Assembly (NCBI GenBank): GCA_964036195.1
Contig: OZ038453.1
Span: 4,479,469-4,543,468, forward strand
Direction: 5' to 3'
DNA from: Sphaerolaimus hirsutus
Taxonomy: Eukaryota; Nematoda; Chromadorea; Monhysterida; Sphaerolaimidae
Length of the DNA stretch: 64,000 nt
Of the stretch, positions 1-10,158 are shown piece by piece. Position 1 is the first letter of the stretch; each line of letters starts with the position of its first letter. Position numbers and translations under genes: made by a program. A model generated the notes under the pieces. It did not search any database. It was not told where the DNA came from and saw only the letters and a list, made by a program, of their open reading frames with translations.

Positions 1-69
1 AAGCGCAACGGGGCAAGCACCACATGCTCAAATGGGACGCGTGGAATAATTTATTATATTGCGTCACGC

Positions 70-1653
70 GTGTCTCACAAAGAACACCGAAACCCTTCGT
101 TGTTTTACTACCTACCAAAAACAGGGTGGTTAACAACGCTGGTGGTAACGCATTTTCATGAGCTTGCTGGTCACAGTGGCATGCTTCACACCCTAGCGGA
201 TTTACGCGAACACTGCTGGTTGTCAAGTGCCAAGCAGGTAGTTGCAAAAATTCTGCGCAAATGTGTCACATGGCGCAAAGCGGAAGGAGGTCCATTCACA
301 TTACCTGATTTTCACACGTTACCTGTCACTCGAACTCAATCACAAATCAAGCCATTTCAACATGTTGGCATTGATTATATGGGACCGCTCGTCTATTCAC
401 AGAACGGCACCCGTCACAATCAACACATTTTGTTGCTAACATGCTTCAGTACACGCGCTATTCATTTAGAGTCAGCCAACAGTGTCTCGACAGCCGACAC
501 AATTATGGCTCTAAATCGCTTCATTTCGCGTCGCGGCATGCCGGACACAATTTGGTCCGACAATGCCCCCACGTTTAAAAACTGTGTCAAATTGCTGCCG
601 GACGTAAAATGGCATTTTATCACAGCCAACAGTCCCTGGCAGGGCAGCGTGTACAAACGCATGGTCGGCTTAGTCAAACGCTTGCTTAAAAAAGCATGCG
701 GCCGACGTTGTCTCACATGGCATGAATTTCTCACAGTCATGCTTGACGTTGAATTTTCCGTCAATACGCGACCATTGTCATATCTGTCAAACACAGACAT
801 TGGTGCAGCGATACTCCGCCCAATACATTTTCTTTGGGGCACCCCACCACCATGCTACATGGATGAAAAACGTGAGTTGGAACTAGATTCCACCACGATT
901 AAGCCCATGCAAAAAATTCCAAAAGTAGAATGGGATGGGCCAACTGATGGATCTTTCAATCTGTCACCCTCACAAATTGAAAAATCCTACACATTCACAC
1001 CACCACGTGTCAATGACGTCAATTGCATTGACGAAATTGCACTCAACTCTGTGCCCGAAAAGGACAGAGATGACATCATATTACTTTGGGATCAAATTCG
1101 TCACAATCGTGAAGTGCTCTGGTATGAGTGGTCGCGTCAATATATCGACCTACTCAAAGATCGAGCTAAAAATCAACGCTTGAAAAAGGGCACTATCAAC
1201 GAACCTCCCAAACGTGGTCAAGTGGTGTTAATCATTGATGATAAACAACCACGTGGTATGTGGCAAATGGGCTGCATTCACGAAATACACGTGTCAAGCG
1301 ATGGCAAAATACGTGCAGTCACAGTATTGTCAAGCAACGGCCGTCGCACACGTAGATCTCCATCTAACCTCGTTCCTCTTGAAATCGACACAGAGGACGG
1401 TGTTGAATATAAAATTGACACCGAGGTCAAAGATGATGATAAATCACAACCGCCACCCAACAATGGTGATGATTCACAAAAAGATCAATCACATCAACAA
1501 TCACAATCTTCGCAATCACAGCAAGATGCAAGACGAGCAAACCCACGTCGAACATGTCGCTATACTGGCACATATTCGTTCTGGGGAAACGTGTTGCATT
1601 TAATGGCACTCACGTTGCTAATACAGTCAAAATTAGCCAACGCTCTCACATGA
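70..1653 (+). CDS. Pao-type integrase with C-terminal DUF5641-like domain (retroelement)
   Basis: The 527-residue open frame would insert retroelement DNA into the host genome. A zinc-binding H2C2 region lies at about residues 26-72 (HFHELAGHSG then KCVTWRK). The DDE core follows with GIDYMGP (first Asp, about residue 101) and IWSDNAPTFK (second Asp, about 162). A DUF5641-like region (PRGMWQMG to NLVPLEID) lies at about 380-440. Two key positions are altered. The last zinc cysteine is replaced by Trp in CVTWRK, and the catalytic Glu position reads Lys in SVYKRMVG. The enzyme is therefore probably inactive. The first ATG of the frame is arbitrary, because the natural product is a polyprotein starting outside the window. 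The last residues (from about 500) are a hydrophobic stretch that, in the downstream copies, leads into the envelope frame. Confidence 0.85.
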   Translation: MSHKEHRNPSLFYYLPKTGWLTTLVVTHFHELAGHSGMLHTLADLREHCWLSSAKQVVAKILRKCVTWRKAEGGPFTLPDFHTLPVTRTQSQIKPFQHVGIDYMGPLVYSQNGTRHNQHILLLTCFSTRAIHLESANSVSTADTIMALNRFISRRGMPDTIWSDNAPTFKNCVKLLPDVKWHFITANSPWQGSVYKRMVGLVKRLLKKACGRRCLTWHEFLTVMLDVEFSVNTRPLSYLSNTDIGAAILRPIHFLWGTPPPCYMDEKRELELDSTTIKPMQKIPKVEWDGPTDGSFNLSPSQIEKSYTFTPPRVNDVNCIDEIALNSVPEKDRDDIILLWDQIRHNREVLWYEWSRQYIDLLKDRAKNQRLKKGTINEPPKRGQVVLIIDDKQPRGMWQMGCIHEIHVSSDGKIRAVTVLSSNGRRTRRSPSNLVPLEIDTEDGVEYKIDTEVKDDDKSQPPPNNGDDSQKDQSHQQSQSSQSQQDARRANPRRTCRYTGTYSFWGNVLHLMALTLLIQSKLANALT

Positions 1654-1687
1654 TCTCAACCCGAAACAGTCACAATATATCAAAGTC

Positions 1688-2812
1688 ATGGGTCTTGTTT
1701 ACGATCACATCGAAGACACCATCGCGCTGCCAACTCCAAAGAAAGACTTTACGCTCATTGTCACAGCAACACGCCGCAATCTGAACAAATTGCTGGCTTC
1801 AACATATGACCCTATTGGCATCACAGCGCCCGCATTATTTCAGTTGAAATTTTGCGTGTCACAAATAATTCAAAGGTGCAATATCACAACCTGGGACAAA
1901 CTTATCGAAGACCCAGAGGCGGATGACTTACTGGACGATTTGAAACGACATCTTTCGTCCATTAGTCAAATTAAATTTCTGCGCTCATTTCACTCTTTTG
2001 GCATTGACGTCAAAGACAAAACACGTCCCTTAGAGTTGCATGTTTTTTGTGATGCCTCAAAAGACGGATATGCTGCTTGCGCTTATTTACGTCAACAAGC
2101 AAGTTCACCTGATGAATACGGCTATGATGATTTCCGACATTTTAGCGGTTTTCTCACAGCTCGCACAAAATTAGCCCCACTTCCGTCAAAAGAAGGTCAA
2201 CCCCTCACAATCACACGCTTGGAATTGCTCGGTGTCACAATTGGTGCACAGCTCATCGATTACTTACATCACGAACTCGTTGAGCTAGGTGGATGGAGAA
2301 TTCACAGCAATTTCCTATGGACCAATAGTACAGTTGTCATCGGCTGGCTATATACTTCAAAGCCGCTGGCTACTTTTGTCAATAATCGGGTCACAAAAAT
2401 CCATTCATTCATGTCAAAACACTGCATTCAAATCTGCAAAGTTGCTACAAAAGACAACCCGGCTGACATTGCGTCACGTGGATGTACTTTTGCTCAACTA
2501 ATGATCGAAACAATGTGGTTCACAGGACCATCATTTTTCGCTGAACCCTTCACACCAGACATCGTTGATATTTCGCAATATCAAGCTCAACCTGTCACCG
2601 AAGAGCTTGCGAAAGGCGACACTCACATAAGTCGACCTTTATACGCTGGAGCAGCTACTTCACAGCCTGCTAATGCTCTTTCACAACAAGTGCCTGTCAA
2701 TTTGGACCCCAATTTGTCACAAAATGTCACTCCTCAAAATCCGTTTGTTGCAAATCGACAACGCCACATCCCATCAAATCCGTTCGAAATAGATATTCGA
2801 CAATTTACGTAA
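1688..2812 (+). CDS. Pao A17 protease-like region plus RNase H (retroelement)
   Basis: The 374-residue frame starts in the Peptidase_A17-type region typical of Pao polyproteins (GLVYDHIEDT, then YDPIGITAPALF). From about residue 115 it enters RNase H: HVFCDASKDG holds the first acidic residue, TRLELLGV the Glu, and DNPADIASRG a later Asp. The residue usually acidic in the WTDST motif is Asn here (LWTNSTVVIGW), and the second copy is the same, so RNase H activity is doubtful. The frame is joined just upstream to the integrase of the preceding frame near base 1,650, which is the reverse of the usual order. It ends within a proline/glutamine-rich segment and runs into a short direct repeat, CAATTTACGTA, at the junction with the next integrase fragment. 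Confidence 0.82.
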   Translation: MGLVYDHIEDTIALPTPKKDFTLIVTATRRNLNKLLASTYDPIGITAPALFQLKFCVSQIIQRCNITTWDKLIEDPEADDLLDDLKRHLSSISQIKFLRSFHSFGIDVKDKTRPLELHVFCDASKDGYAACAYLRQQASSPDEYGYDDFRHFSGFLTARTKLAPLPSKEGQPLTITRLELLGVTIGAQLIDYLHHELVELGGWRIHSNFLWTNSTVVIGWLYTSKPLATFVNNRVTKIHSFMSKHCIQICKVATKDNPADIASRGCTFAQLMIETMWFTGPSFFAEPFTPDIVDISQYQAQPVTEELAKGDTHISRPLYAGAATSQPANALSQQVPVNLDPNLSQNVTPQNPFVANRQRHIPSNPFEIDIRQFT

Positions 2813-2833
2813 ATTTACGACAATTTACGTAGC

Positions 2834-3198
2834 CGGACGTAAAATGGCATTTTATCACAGCCAACAGGCCCTGGCAGGGCAGCGTGTACAAACGCATGGT
2901 CGGCTTAGTCAAACGCTTGCTTAAAAAAGCATGCGGCCGACGTTGTCTCACATGGCATGAATTTCTCACAGTCATGCTTGACGTTGAATTTTCCGTCAAT
3001 ACGCGACCATTGTCATATCTGTCAAACACAGACATTGGTGCAGCGATACTCCGCCCAATACATTTTCTTTGGGGCACCCCACCACCATGCTACATGGATG
3101 AAAAACGTGAGTTGGAACTAGATTCCACCACGATTAAGCCCATGCGAAAAATTCCAAAAGTAGAATGGGATGGGCCAACTGATGGATCTTTCACGTAG
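2834..3198 (+). pseudogene. Integrase fragment, copy of bases ~600-955
   Basis: This block repeats the second half of the integrase core almost exactly, starting at the CGGACGTAAAATGG segment. It carries the same Lys in place of the catalytic Glu (VYKRMVGL). It begins abruptly after a tail of CAATTTACGTA repeats. At about 3,193 it jumps over roughly 390 bases of the upstream integrase to the segment that starts CGTAGATCTCCATC, which shifts the frame. The zinc-binding region, the first two catalytic acids and part of the C-terminal region are therefore missing. Confidence 0.8.
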
Positions 3199-3643
3199 AT
3201 CTCCATCTAACCTCGTTCCTCTTGAAATCGACACAGAGGACGGTGTTGAATATAAAATTGACACCGAGGTCAAAGATGATGATAAATCACAACCGCCACC
3301 CAACAATGGTGATGATTCACAAAAAGATCAATCACATCAACAATCACAATCTTCGCAATCACAGCAAGATGCAAGACGAGCAAACCCACGTCGAACATGT
3401 TGCTATACTGGCACATATTCGTTCTGGGGAAACGTGTCGCATTTAATGGCACTCACGTTGCTAATACAGTCAAAATTAGCCAACGCTCTCACATGGACAG
3501 ATCAATATCACAAAACTTTCAATCTGTGCCACAAAACACGCACTGGTCACGCAATACAACTTCCGGAAAAAGTAACATGTCACTTTCCTCAAGTTAACGC
3601 CATAGAGGATATTGTGATATCCATATGGACGTTGCGTGTTTAG
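3170..3643 (+). pseudogene. End of integrase C-domain running into envelope N-terminus
   Basis: The first ~65 residues match the integrase tail of the first frame (NLVPLEIDTEDG, then a Gln/Ser-rich stretch). The frame then enters a hydrophobic segment resembling a signal peptide (LMALTLLIQSKLANAL), followed by a cysteine-containing region (TFNLCHKTRTG, VTCHFP) that looks like the start of a surface glycoprotein. It stops at an in-frame TAG at 3,641-3,643, and the same frame continues open beyond it. Pol and envelope therefore share one reading frame, interrupted by nonsense codons. Confidence 0.6.
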
Positions 3644-3649
3644 CCGCAA

Positions 3650-4156
3650 ATGACACCCATTTTTAGATGCTTTCAACAAGAGCATACTATAATCACATAT
3701 ATGAGTCTGGTGGGCGGAAAATCTATGCTGCCACCAGAGATCATTAAAAATCACAGAGTCACAACCTACGATTGCATGATCACCTACCAAAATAAAACTT
3801 GGAAGGGCGAACCCTTGATAAAAATCGGTCATGCATTGTGGAGCACAAACAAATCATTTCACATTGATTATTGTTACTTCTGTCACAATATGAGTAACAC
3901 GGTGATGAACTTTCACATAGAGGAAGGCATTGTTGCAAGTCTTGACGGAAAGAAAATTGTTTCCGAAATTCAAGATTTGTCACATTGCAACCCGCAAGCC
4001 GGCTATTGTTATGACAGCGACAATGGCGTCTCTTTATGGAACGCTACTGCTTTCAACAAACAGTGTGCATTCCAAGAGATTGGTCAATTTGATGCGCAAT
4101 ATTCACAAAACCATTATGTAGTGGAAACATTACAAGCTGCATTTTCGGTCACATAG
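3650..4156 (+). pseudogene. Envelope-like glycoprotein segment 1 (retroelement)
   Basis: 168 residues in the same frame as the preceding segment, bounded by in-frame TAG codons at 3,641 and 4,154. It has several N-glycosylation sequons (QNKTW, TNKSF, NMSN, WNATA) and about eight cysteines, including DYCYFCHNM and CNPQAGYCYDS. This is what one expects of an extracellular glycoprotein. I cannot assign it to a named envelope family from sequence alone. Confidence 0.55.
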
Positions 4157-4261
4157 AGATCACAACAATTTCCAAATAATGCAGAATGCGTACCGAAAGA
4201 CGCGAAATACATTGACCAAGGCTCAGCATTCATTCAATTTCTTGGATATCAACAAAAGAAA

Positions 4262-5134
4262 TTGAAAAAGCCGAAAGCCGAAAAGGCTCCTCTTCATTTT
4301 AAGCTCGCACCAGACCTCGATGTTGGTGTGTTTCACTTACTCACAGCCCGTCAACAATACGAAGTTGACAAAATTGCACGTCTCGAACGAAAACAATTTG
4401 GATCCATCTGGCAACAATTGTGTCACATCCGTCAAACCCAGCTGGATATAATTCATGCAATTGTCACATTCAATCCCACGCTTGGCTTGCAAACATTGCT
4501 AGGACGTCAAAATCTCTATGCTGAATGGCATGGAGATATATTGATGTTCTGGGATTGTAAACCTGTCACAGCAGAAATTATTTATTTTCAACATCAATAT
4601 AACAATACGTGTTATAAATTTCTGCCGGTCAAAGTCACAGACCACCCGCATATTATGTTCGTTGCTCCTGGTACCAATGATCTAATCACACATTCACCAA
4701 TAGATCATTGTCTCATGAAAGATCACAAATATTATCAATTAAATGATAATTCATGGGCCAACGAAAATGGACCAACAAACTTGCATGTCACAAAACTCCC
4801 AATTGAATTAATTCGGGCTGGCTCGTGGAAACCATTCACACTAAATGTTTCCGGGTCACCAGGTGTAAGCATGACTGACATTGCATTCAGTATCATGGCT
4901 GCACATCACCACTTTCAAAATTTGCAGCGACTCGAACAGCAAGTCACACGTTCAGTCGATTACATTTCAACAAAATCCAACGATCCTAAAGCCGTGCAGG
5001 CGTATATTGCTGGCATCGGCCAAGGGGTTGGTGCATATTTTGAAGGTGTAGGTAAAGAATTGGGTCACATCATTCACGGTAGTGTCACAGGTGGTGCGTC
5101 TGCATTAGATACGTTACTTACTGGGCCACTTTAA
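4262..5134 (+). pseudogene. Envelope-like glycoprotein segment 2, ends just before the membrane anchor
   Basis: 290 residues in the same frame as segment 1; there is no stop between 4,157 and 4,262, so the listed start is only the first usable codon. Sequons NNTC and NVSG, paired cysteines and a Gly/Ala-rich C-terminal region (AYIAGIGQGVGAYFEGVG) are visible. It ends at an in-frame TAA at 5,132-5,134, two codons before a strongly hydrophobic segment. A product ending here would lack its membrane anchor. Confidence 0.6.
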
Positions 5135-5140
5135 ACCGCT

Positions 5141-5998
5141 GTGAACATTATACTCATTATTATCACACTCACTTGTATTGGGTATATTTTTTATGTTTAC
5201 ATGCAGTGGCGGCTCATAACCGGCAGGGGTATGCTGCCAGACGTCAAGGGATTTTTCCGAAGAAAGGGCAGAAAGGACAAAGACCCAAACAACAGGGGCC
5301 ACCGTCCGTTCAGCAAGGAAAAATCGGTAAGCGACGGCGACGAAACCGCCAGAAGAAACAGAAAAGCGGTTTCAACAAACCCGCTTTGTCAAGTGAACCG
5401 GTCACACAAACGTCAAGTTCGTCACAGTTACAGTCAAAGTTTGTCACACCCCTCAAACGAGTTTCTCCATTCAAACGACTTTCCTTTAAAAGACGCTCAG
5501 TACAGTCTAGATCGGATCCCCCGGTCAGCTATAGTGCCCAGCGCGCCGAGGAAATCGAGATGGAGACGGGTGCGCGCCGGGTCACAAGACCTGCACCCCC
5601 CTGCGAGTCACAAACGCAGGGCTCGTCACCAAACGCCAATTTCACAGTCACAGAGCCTGTCACAACAGAGGTCACTATGGAAGACGCGATCCCTGAACGC
5701 GAGCCCTTGCAAAAGCGACTCAAGAGATTCGCTTGAGTCGCAGGGCTCCCAGGTGAGCAGCAATTGTCAAACCAGACATTTCTCTCTATACCCCAATCTT
5801 TTCACAAATTCAATGAAGTCAATCAAAAATTGGTCAAATCAAAAATTAAACAATCTAAAAAGATCCGTGACTTTTCTCAGACAAACACCTTCACAGTCCG
5901 ACATAGAGCTCGGAGAGATGGAAGAAAATCATGTTCTAGATCTAGATCCCCCTCCGTACCATTTGACCAACTCAACACAGTCACTTCACAATGTTTGA
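5141..5998 (+). CDS. Envelope membrane anchor and basic cytoplasmic tail with PPPY motif
   Basis: 285 residues continuing the envelope frame after the TAA at 5,132. Residues 1-22 are hydrophobic (IILIIITLTCIGYIFYVY), a clear transmembrane segment, followed by a basic tail (FRRKGRKDKD) and a long Ser/Arg-rich region. The C-terminus contains DLDPPPYHL, a PPxY motif of the kind used as a late-budding domain or WW-domain ligand. The start is not a genuine initiation site. A second open frame overlaps most of this region (5,173-5,736 and from 5,764). Confidence 0.55.
   Translation: MNIILIIITLTCIGYIFYVYMQWRLITGRGMLPDVKGFFRRKGRKDKDPNNRGHRPFSKEKSVSDGDETARRNRKAVSTNPLCQVNRSHKRQVRHSYSQSLSHPSNEFLHSNDFPLKDAQYSLDRIPRSAIVPSAPRKSRWRRVRAGSQDLHPPASHKRRARHQTPISQSQSLSQQRSLWKTRSLNASPCKSDSRDSLESQGSQVSSNCQTRHFSLYPNLFTNSMKSIKNWSNQKLNNLKRSVTFLRQTPSQSDIELGEMEENHVLDLDPPPYHLTNSTQSLHNV
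5173..5736 (+). CDS. Overlapping basic ORF in a second frame inside the envelope tail
   Basis: 187 residues, frame +2 relative to the envelope tail. It is very basic in the first 110 residues (KRRRRNRQKKQK, FKRLSFKRRS) and rich in Ser, Gln and Pro afterwards, ending LQKRLKRFA. It may be an accessory protein, a piece of Gag-like sequence or an accidental open frame. The same frame reopens at 5,764 after one TGA. I do not recognise a domain. Confidence 0.3.
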   Translation: MYWVYFLCLHAVAAHNRQGYAARRQGIFPKKGQKGQRPKQQGPPSVQQGKIGKRRRRNRQKKQKSGFNKPALSSEPVTQTSSSSQLQSKFVTPLKRVSPFKRLSFKRRSVQSRSDPPVSYSAQRAEEIEMETGARRVTRPAPPCESQTQGSSPNANFTVTEPVTTEVTMEDAIPEREPLQKRLKRFA

Positions 5999-6972
5999 CC
6001 ACATTCACAACCTCCCACGTCCCCTTGCTACCAAGCAAACCGCTTGCAGCAACGGAACAATGGCAGCTGACCGAGCCGTCGAAGACAAGCGTCGACGAGA
6101 CCGAGAAGCTCCGACAAGCCCTTGAGCAACTCGTCGAGGAATCTGAGAAGCTCCCCAACTGGCCAGGTCGACCGGGAGGGGCCCCAGAAGACCAGGCGCC
6201 CGGGCACGGGGAAGGCCGCCAGCCTGAGGAGGATGCTTGCGCTTATTTACGTCAACAAGCAAGTTCACCTGATGAATACGGCTATGATGATTTCCGACAT
6301 TTTAGCGGTTTTCTCACAGCTCGCACAAAATTAGCCCCACTTCCGTCAAAAGAAGGTCAACCCCTCACAATCACACGCTTGGAATTGCTCGGTGTCACAA
6401 TTGGTGCACAGCTCATCGATTACTTACATCACGAACTCGTTGAGCTAGGTGGATGGAGAATTCACAGCAATTTCCTATGGACCAATAGTACAGTTGTCAT
6501 CGGCTGGCTATATACTTCAAAGCCGCTGGCTACTTTTGTCAATAATCGGGTCACAAAAATCCATTCATTCATGTCAAAACACTGCATTCAAATCTGCAAA
6601 GTTGCTACAAAAGACAACCCGGCTGACATTGCGTCACGTGGATGTACTTTTGCTCAACTAATGATCGAAACAATGTGGTTCACAGGACCATCATTTTTCG
6701 CTGAACCCTTCACACCAGACATCGTTGATATTTCGCAATATCAAGCTCAACCTGTCACCGAAGAGCTTGCGAAAGGCGACACTCACATAAGTCGACCTTT
6801 ATACGCTGGAGCAGCTACTTCACAGCCTGCTAATGCTCTTTCACAACAAGTGCCTGTCAATTTGGACCCCAATTTGTCACAAAATGTCACTCCTCAAAAT
6901 CCGTTTGTTGCAAATCGACAACGCCACATCCCATCAAATCCGTTCGAAATAGATATTCGACAATTTACGTAA
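5764..6972 (+). pseudogene. Chimeric ORF: acidic tail protein fused to a second RNase H copy
   Basis: Residues 1-157 are a unique segment with a heptad-like acidic stretch (ETEKLRQALEQLVEE) and Gly/Pro-rich sequence. At about base 6,235 the frame switches without a break into the RNase H segment (CAYLRQQASS), identical to 2,077 onward. The second copy of the acidic segment (9,924-10,481) ends naturally in an acidic tail instead, so 6,235 is a duplication breakpoint and not a real gene fusion. The Asn substitution in LWTNSTVV is present here too. Confidence 0.6.
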
Positions 6973-7043
6973 ATTTACGACAATTTACGTAGCCGGACGT
7001 AAAATGGCATTTTATCACAGCCAACAGGCCCTGGCAGGGCAGC

Positions 7044-7358
7044 GTGTACAAACGCATGGTCGGCTTAGTCAAACGCTTGCTTAAAAAAGCATGCGGCCGA
7101 CGTTGTCTCACATGGCATGAATTTCTCACAGTCATGCTTGACGTTGAATTTTCCGTCAATACGCGACCATTGTCATATCTGTCAAACACAGACATTGGTG
7201 CAGCGATACTCCGCCCAATACATTTTCTTTGGGGCACCCCACCACCATGCTACATGGATGAAAAACGTGAGTTGGAACTAGATTCCACCACGATTAAGCC
7301 CATGCGAAAAATTCCAAAAGTAGAATGGGATGGGCCAACTGATGGATCTTTCACGTAG
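7044..7358 (+). pseudogene. Integrase fragment, second copy
   Basis: Duplicate of 2,884-3,198 at offset 4,160, with the same Lys in the catalytic Glu position and the same internal deletion at its end. Confidence 0.8.
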
Positions 7359-7803
7359 ATCTCCATCTAACCTCGTTCCTCTTGAAATCGACACAGAGGA
7401 CGGTGTTGAATATAAAATTGACGCCGAGGTCAAAGATGATGATAAATCACAACCGCCACCCAACAATGGTGATGATTCACAAAAAGATCAATCACATCAA
7501 CAATCACAATCTTCGCAATCACAGCAAGATGCAAGACGAGCAAACCCACGTCGAACATGTTGCTATACTGGCACATATTCGTTCTGGGGAAACGTGTCGC
7601 ATTTAATGGCACTCACGTTGCTAATACAGTCAAAATTAGCCAACGCTCTCACATGGACAGATCAATATCACAAAACTTTCAATCTGTGCCACAAAACACG
7701 CACTGGTCACGCAATACAACTTCCGGAAAAAGTAACATGTCACTTTCCTCAAGTTAACGCCATAGAGGATATTGTGATATCCATATGGACGTTGCGTGTT
7801 TAG
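7330..7803 (+). pseudogene. Integrase tail and envelope N-terminus, second copy
   Basis: Duplicate of 3,170-3,643. It carries the one visible difference between the units, a Thr to Ala change in the Asp-Thr-Glu-Val stretch of the integrase tail. The in-frame TAG is kept. Confidence 0.6.
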
Positions 7804-7809
7804 CCGCAA

Positions 7810-8316
7810 ATGACACCCATTTTTAGATGCTTTCAACAAGAGCATACTATAATCACATATATGAGTCTGGTGGGCGGAAAATCTATGCTGCCACCAGAGA
7901 TCATTAAAAATCACAGAGTCACAACCTACGATTGCATGATCACCTACCAAAATAAAACTTGGAAGGGCGAACCCTTGATAAAAATCGGTCATGCATTGTG
8001 GAGCACAAACAAATCATTTCACATTGATTATTGTTACTTCTGTCACAATATGAGTAACACGGTGATGAACTTTCACATAGAGGAAGGCATTGTTGCAAGT
8101 CTTGACGGAAAGAAAATTGTTTCCGAAATTCAAGATTTGTCACATTGCAACCCGCAAGCCGGCTATTGTTATGACAGCGACAATGGCGTCTCTTTATGGA
8201 ACGCTACTGCTTTCAACAAACAGTGTGCATTCCAAGAGATTGGTCAATTTGATGCGCAATATTCACAAAACCATTATGTAGTGGAAACATTACAAGCTGC
8301 ATTTTCGGTCACATAG
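7810..8316 (+). pseudogene. Envelope-like segment 1, second copy
   Basis: Duplicate of 3,650-4,156 with the same flanking in-frame stop codons. Confidence 0.55.
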
Positions 8317-8421
8317 AGATCACAACAATTTCCAAATAATGCAGAATGCGTACCGAAAGACGCGAAATACATTGACCAAGGCTCAGCATTCATTCAATTT
8401 CTTGGATATCAACAAAAGAAA

Positions 8422-9294
8422 TTGAAAAAGCCGAAAGCCGAAAAGGCTCCTCTTCATTTTAAGCTCGCACCAGACCTCGATGTTGGTGTGTTTCACTTAC
8501 TCACAGCCCGTCAACAATACGAAGTTGACAAAATTGCACGTCTCGAACGAAAACAATTTGGATCCATCTGGCAACAATTGTGTCACATCCGTCAAACCCA
8601 GCTGGATATAATTCATGCAATTGTCACATTCAATCCCACGCTTGGCTTGCAAACATTGCTAGGACGTCAAAATCTCTATGCTGAATGGCATGGAGATATA
8701 TTGATGTTCTGGGATTGTAAACCTGTCACAGCAGAAATTATTTATTTTCAACATCAATATAACAATACGTGTTATAAATTTCTGCCGGTCAAAGTCACAG
8801 ACCACCCGCATATTATGTTCGTTGCTCCTGGTACCAATGATCTAATCACACATTCACCAATAGATCATTGTCTCATGAAAGATCACAAATATTATCAATT
8901 AAATGATAATTCATGGGCCAACGAAAATGGACCAACAAACTTGCATGTCACAAAACTCCCAATTGAATTAATTCGGGCTGGCTCGTGGAAACCATTCACA
9001 CTAAATGTTTCCGGGTCACCAGGTGTAAGCATGACTGACATTGCATTCAGTATCATGGCTGCACATCACCACTTTCAAAATTTGCAGCGACTCGAACAGC
9101 AAGTCACACGTTCAGTCGATTACATTTCAACAAAATCCAACGATCCTAAAGCCGTGCAGGCGTATATTGCTGGCATCGGCCAAGGGGTTGGTGCATATTT
9201 TGAAGGTGTAGGTAAAGAATTGGGTCACATCATTCACGGTAGTGTCACAGGTGGTGCGTCTGCATTAGATACGTTACTTACTGGGCCACTTTAA
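8422..9294 (+). pseudogene. Envelope-like segment 2, second copy
   Basis: Duplicate of 4,262-5,134, again ending in TAA just before the hydrophobic anchor. Confidence 0.6.
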
Positions 9295-9300
9295 ACCGCT

Positions 9301-10158
9301 GTGAACATTATACTCATTATTATCACACTCACTTGTATTGGGTATATTTTTTATGTTTACATGCAGTGGCGGCTCATAACCGGCAGGGGTATGCTGCCAG
9401 ACGTCAAGGGATTTTTCCGAAGAAAGGGCAGAAAGGACAAAGACCCAAACAACAGGGGCCACCGTCCGTTCAGCAAGGAAAAATCGGTAAGCGACGGCGA
9501 CGAAACCGCCAGAAGAAACAGAAAAGCGGTTTCAACAAACCCGCTTTGTCAAGTGAACCGGTCACACAAACGTCAAGTTCGTCACAGTTACAGTCAAAGT
9601 TTGTCACACCCCTCAAACGAGTTTCTCCATTCAAACGACTTTCCTTTAAAAGACGCTCAGTACAGTCTAGATCGGATCCCCCGGTCAGCTATAGTGCCCA
9701 GCGCGCCGAGGAAATCGAGATGGAGACGGGTGCGCGCCGGGTCACAAGACCTGCACCCCCCTGCGAGTCACAAACGCAGGGCTCGTCACCAAACGCCAAT
9801 TTCACAGTCACAGAGCCTGTCACAACAGAGGTCACTATGGAAGACGCGATCCCTGAACGCGAGCCCTTGCAAAAGCGACTCAAGAGATTCGCTTGAGTCG
9901 CAGGGCTCCCAGGTGAGCAGCAATTGTCAAACCAGACATTTCTCTCTATACCCCAATCTTTTCACAAATTCAATGAAGTCAATCAAAAATTGGTCAAATC
10001 AAAAATTAAACAATCTAAAAAGATCCGTGACTTTTCTCAGACAAACACCTTCACAGTCCGACATAGAGCTCGGAGAGATGGAAGAAAATCATGTTCTAGA
10101 TCTAGATCCCCCTCCGTACCATTTGACCAACTCAACACAGTCACTTCACAATGTTTGA
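9301..10158 (+). CDS. Envelope anchor and PPPY tail, second copy
   Basis: Duplicate of 5,141-5,998. The overlapping basic frame is also kept, at 9,333-9,896. Confidence 0.55.
   Translation: MNIILIIITLTCIGYIFYVYMQWRLITGRGMLPDVKGFFRRKGRKDKDPNNRGHRPFSKEKSVSDGDETARRNRKAVSTNPLCQVNRSHKRQVRHSYSQSLSHPSNEFLHSNDFPLKDAQYSLDRIPRSAIVPSAPRKSRWRRVRAGSQDLHPPASHKRRARHQTPISQSQSLSQQRSLWKTRSLNASPCKSDSRDSLESQGSQVSSNCQTRHFSLYPNLFTNSMKSIKNWSNQKLNNLKRSVTFLRQTPSQSDIELGEMEENHVLDLDPPPYHLTNSTQSLHNV

Noticed and set aside
462-842. 126-aa ORF on the - strand, repeated at 2,805-3,077 and 6,965-7,237
   Set aside because: Antisense shadow of the integrase core; the + strand frame has clear DDE-type motifs.
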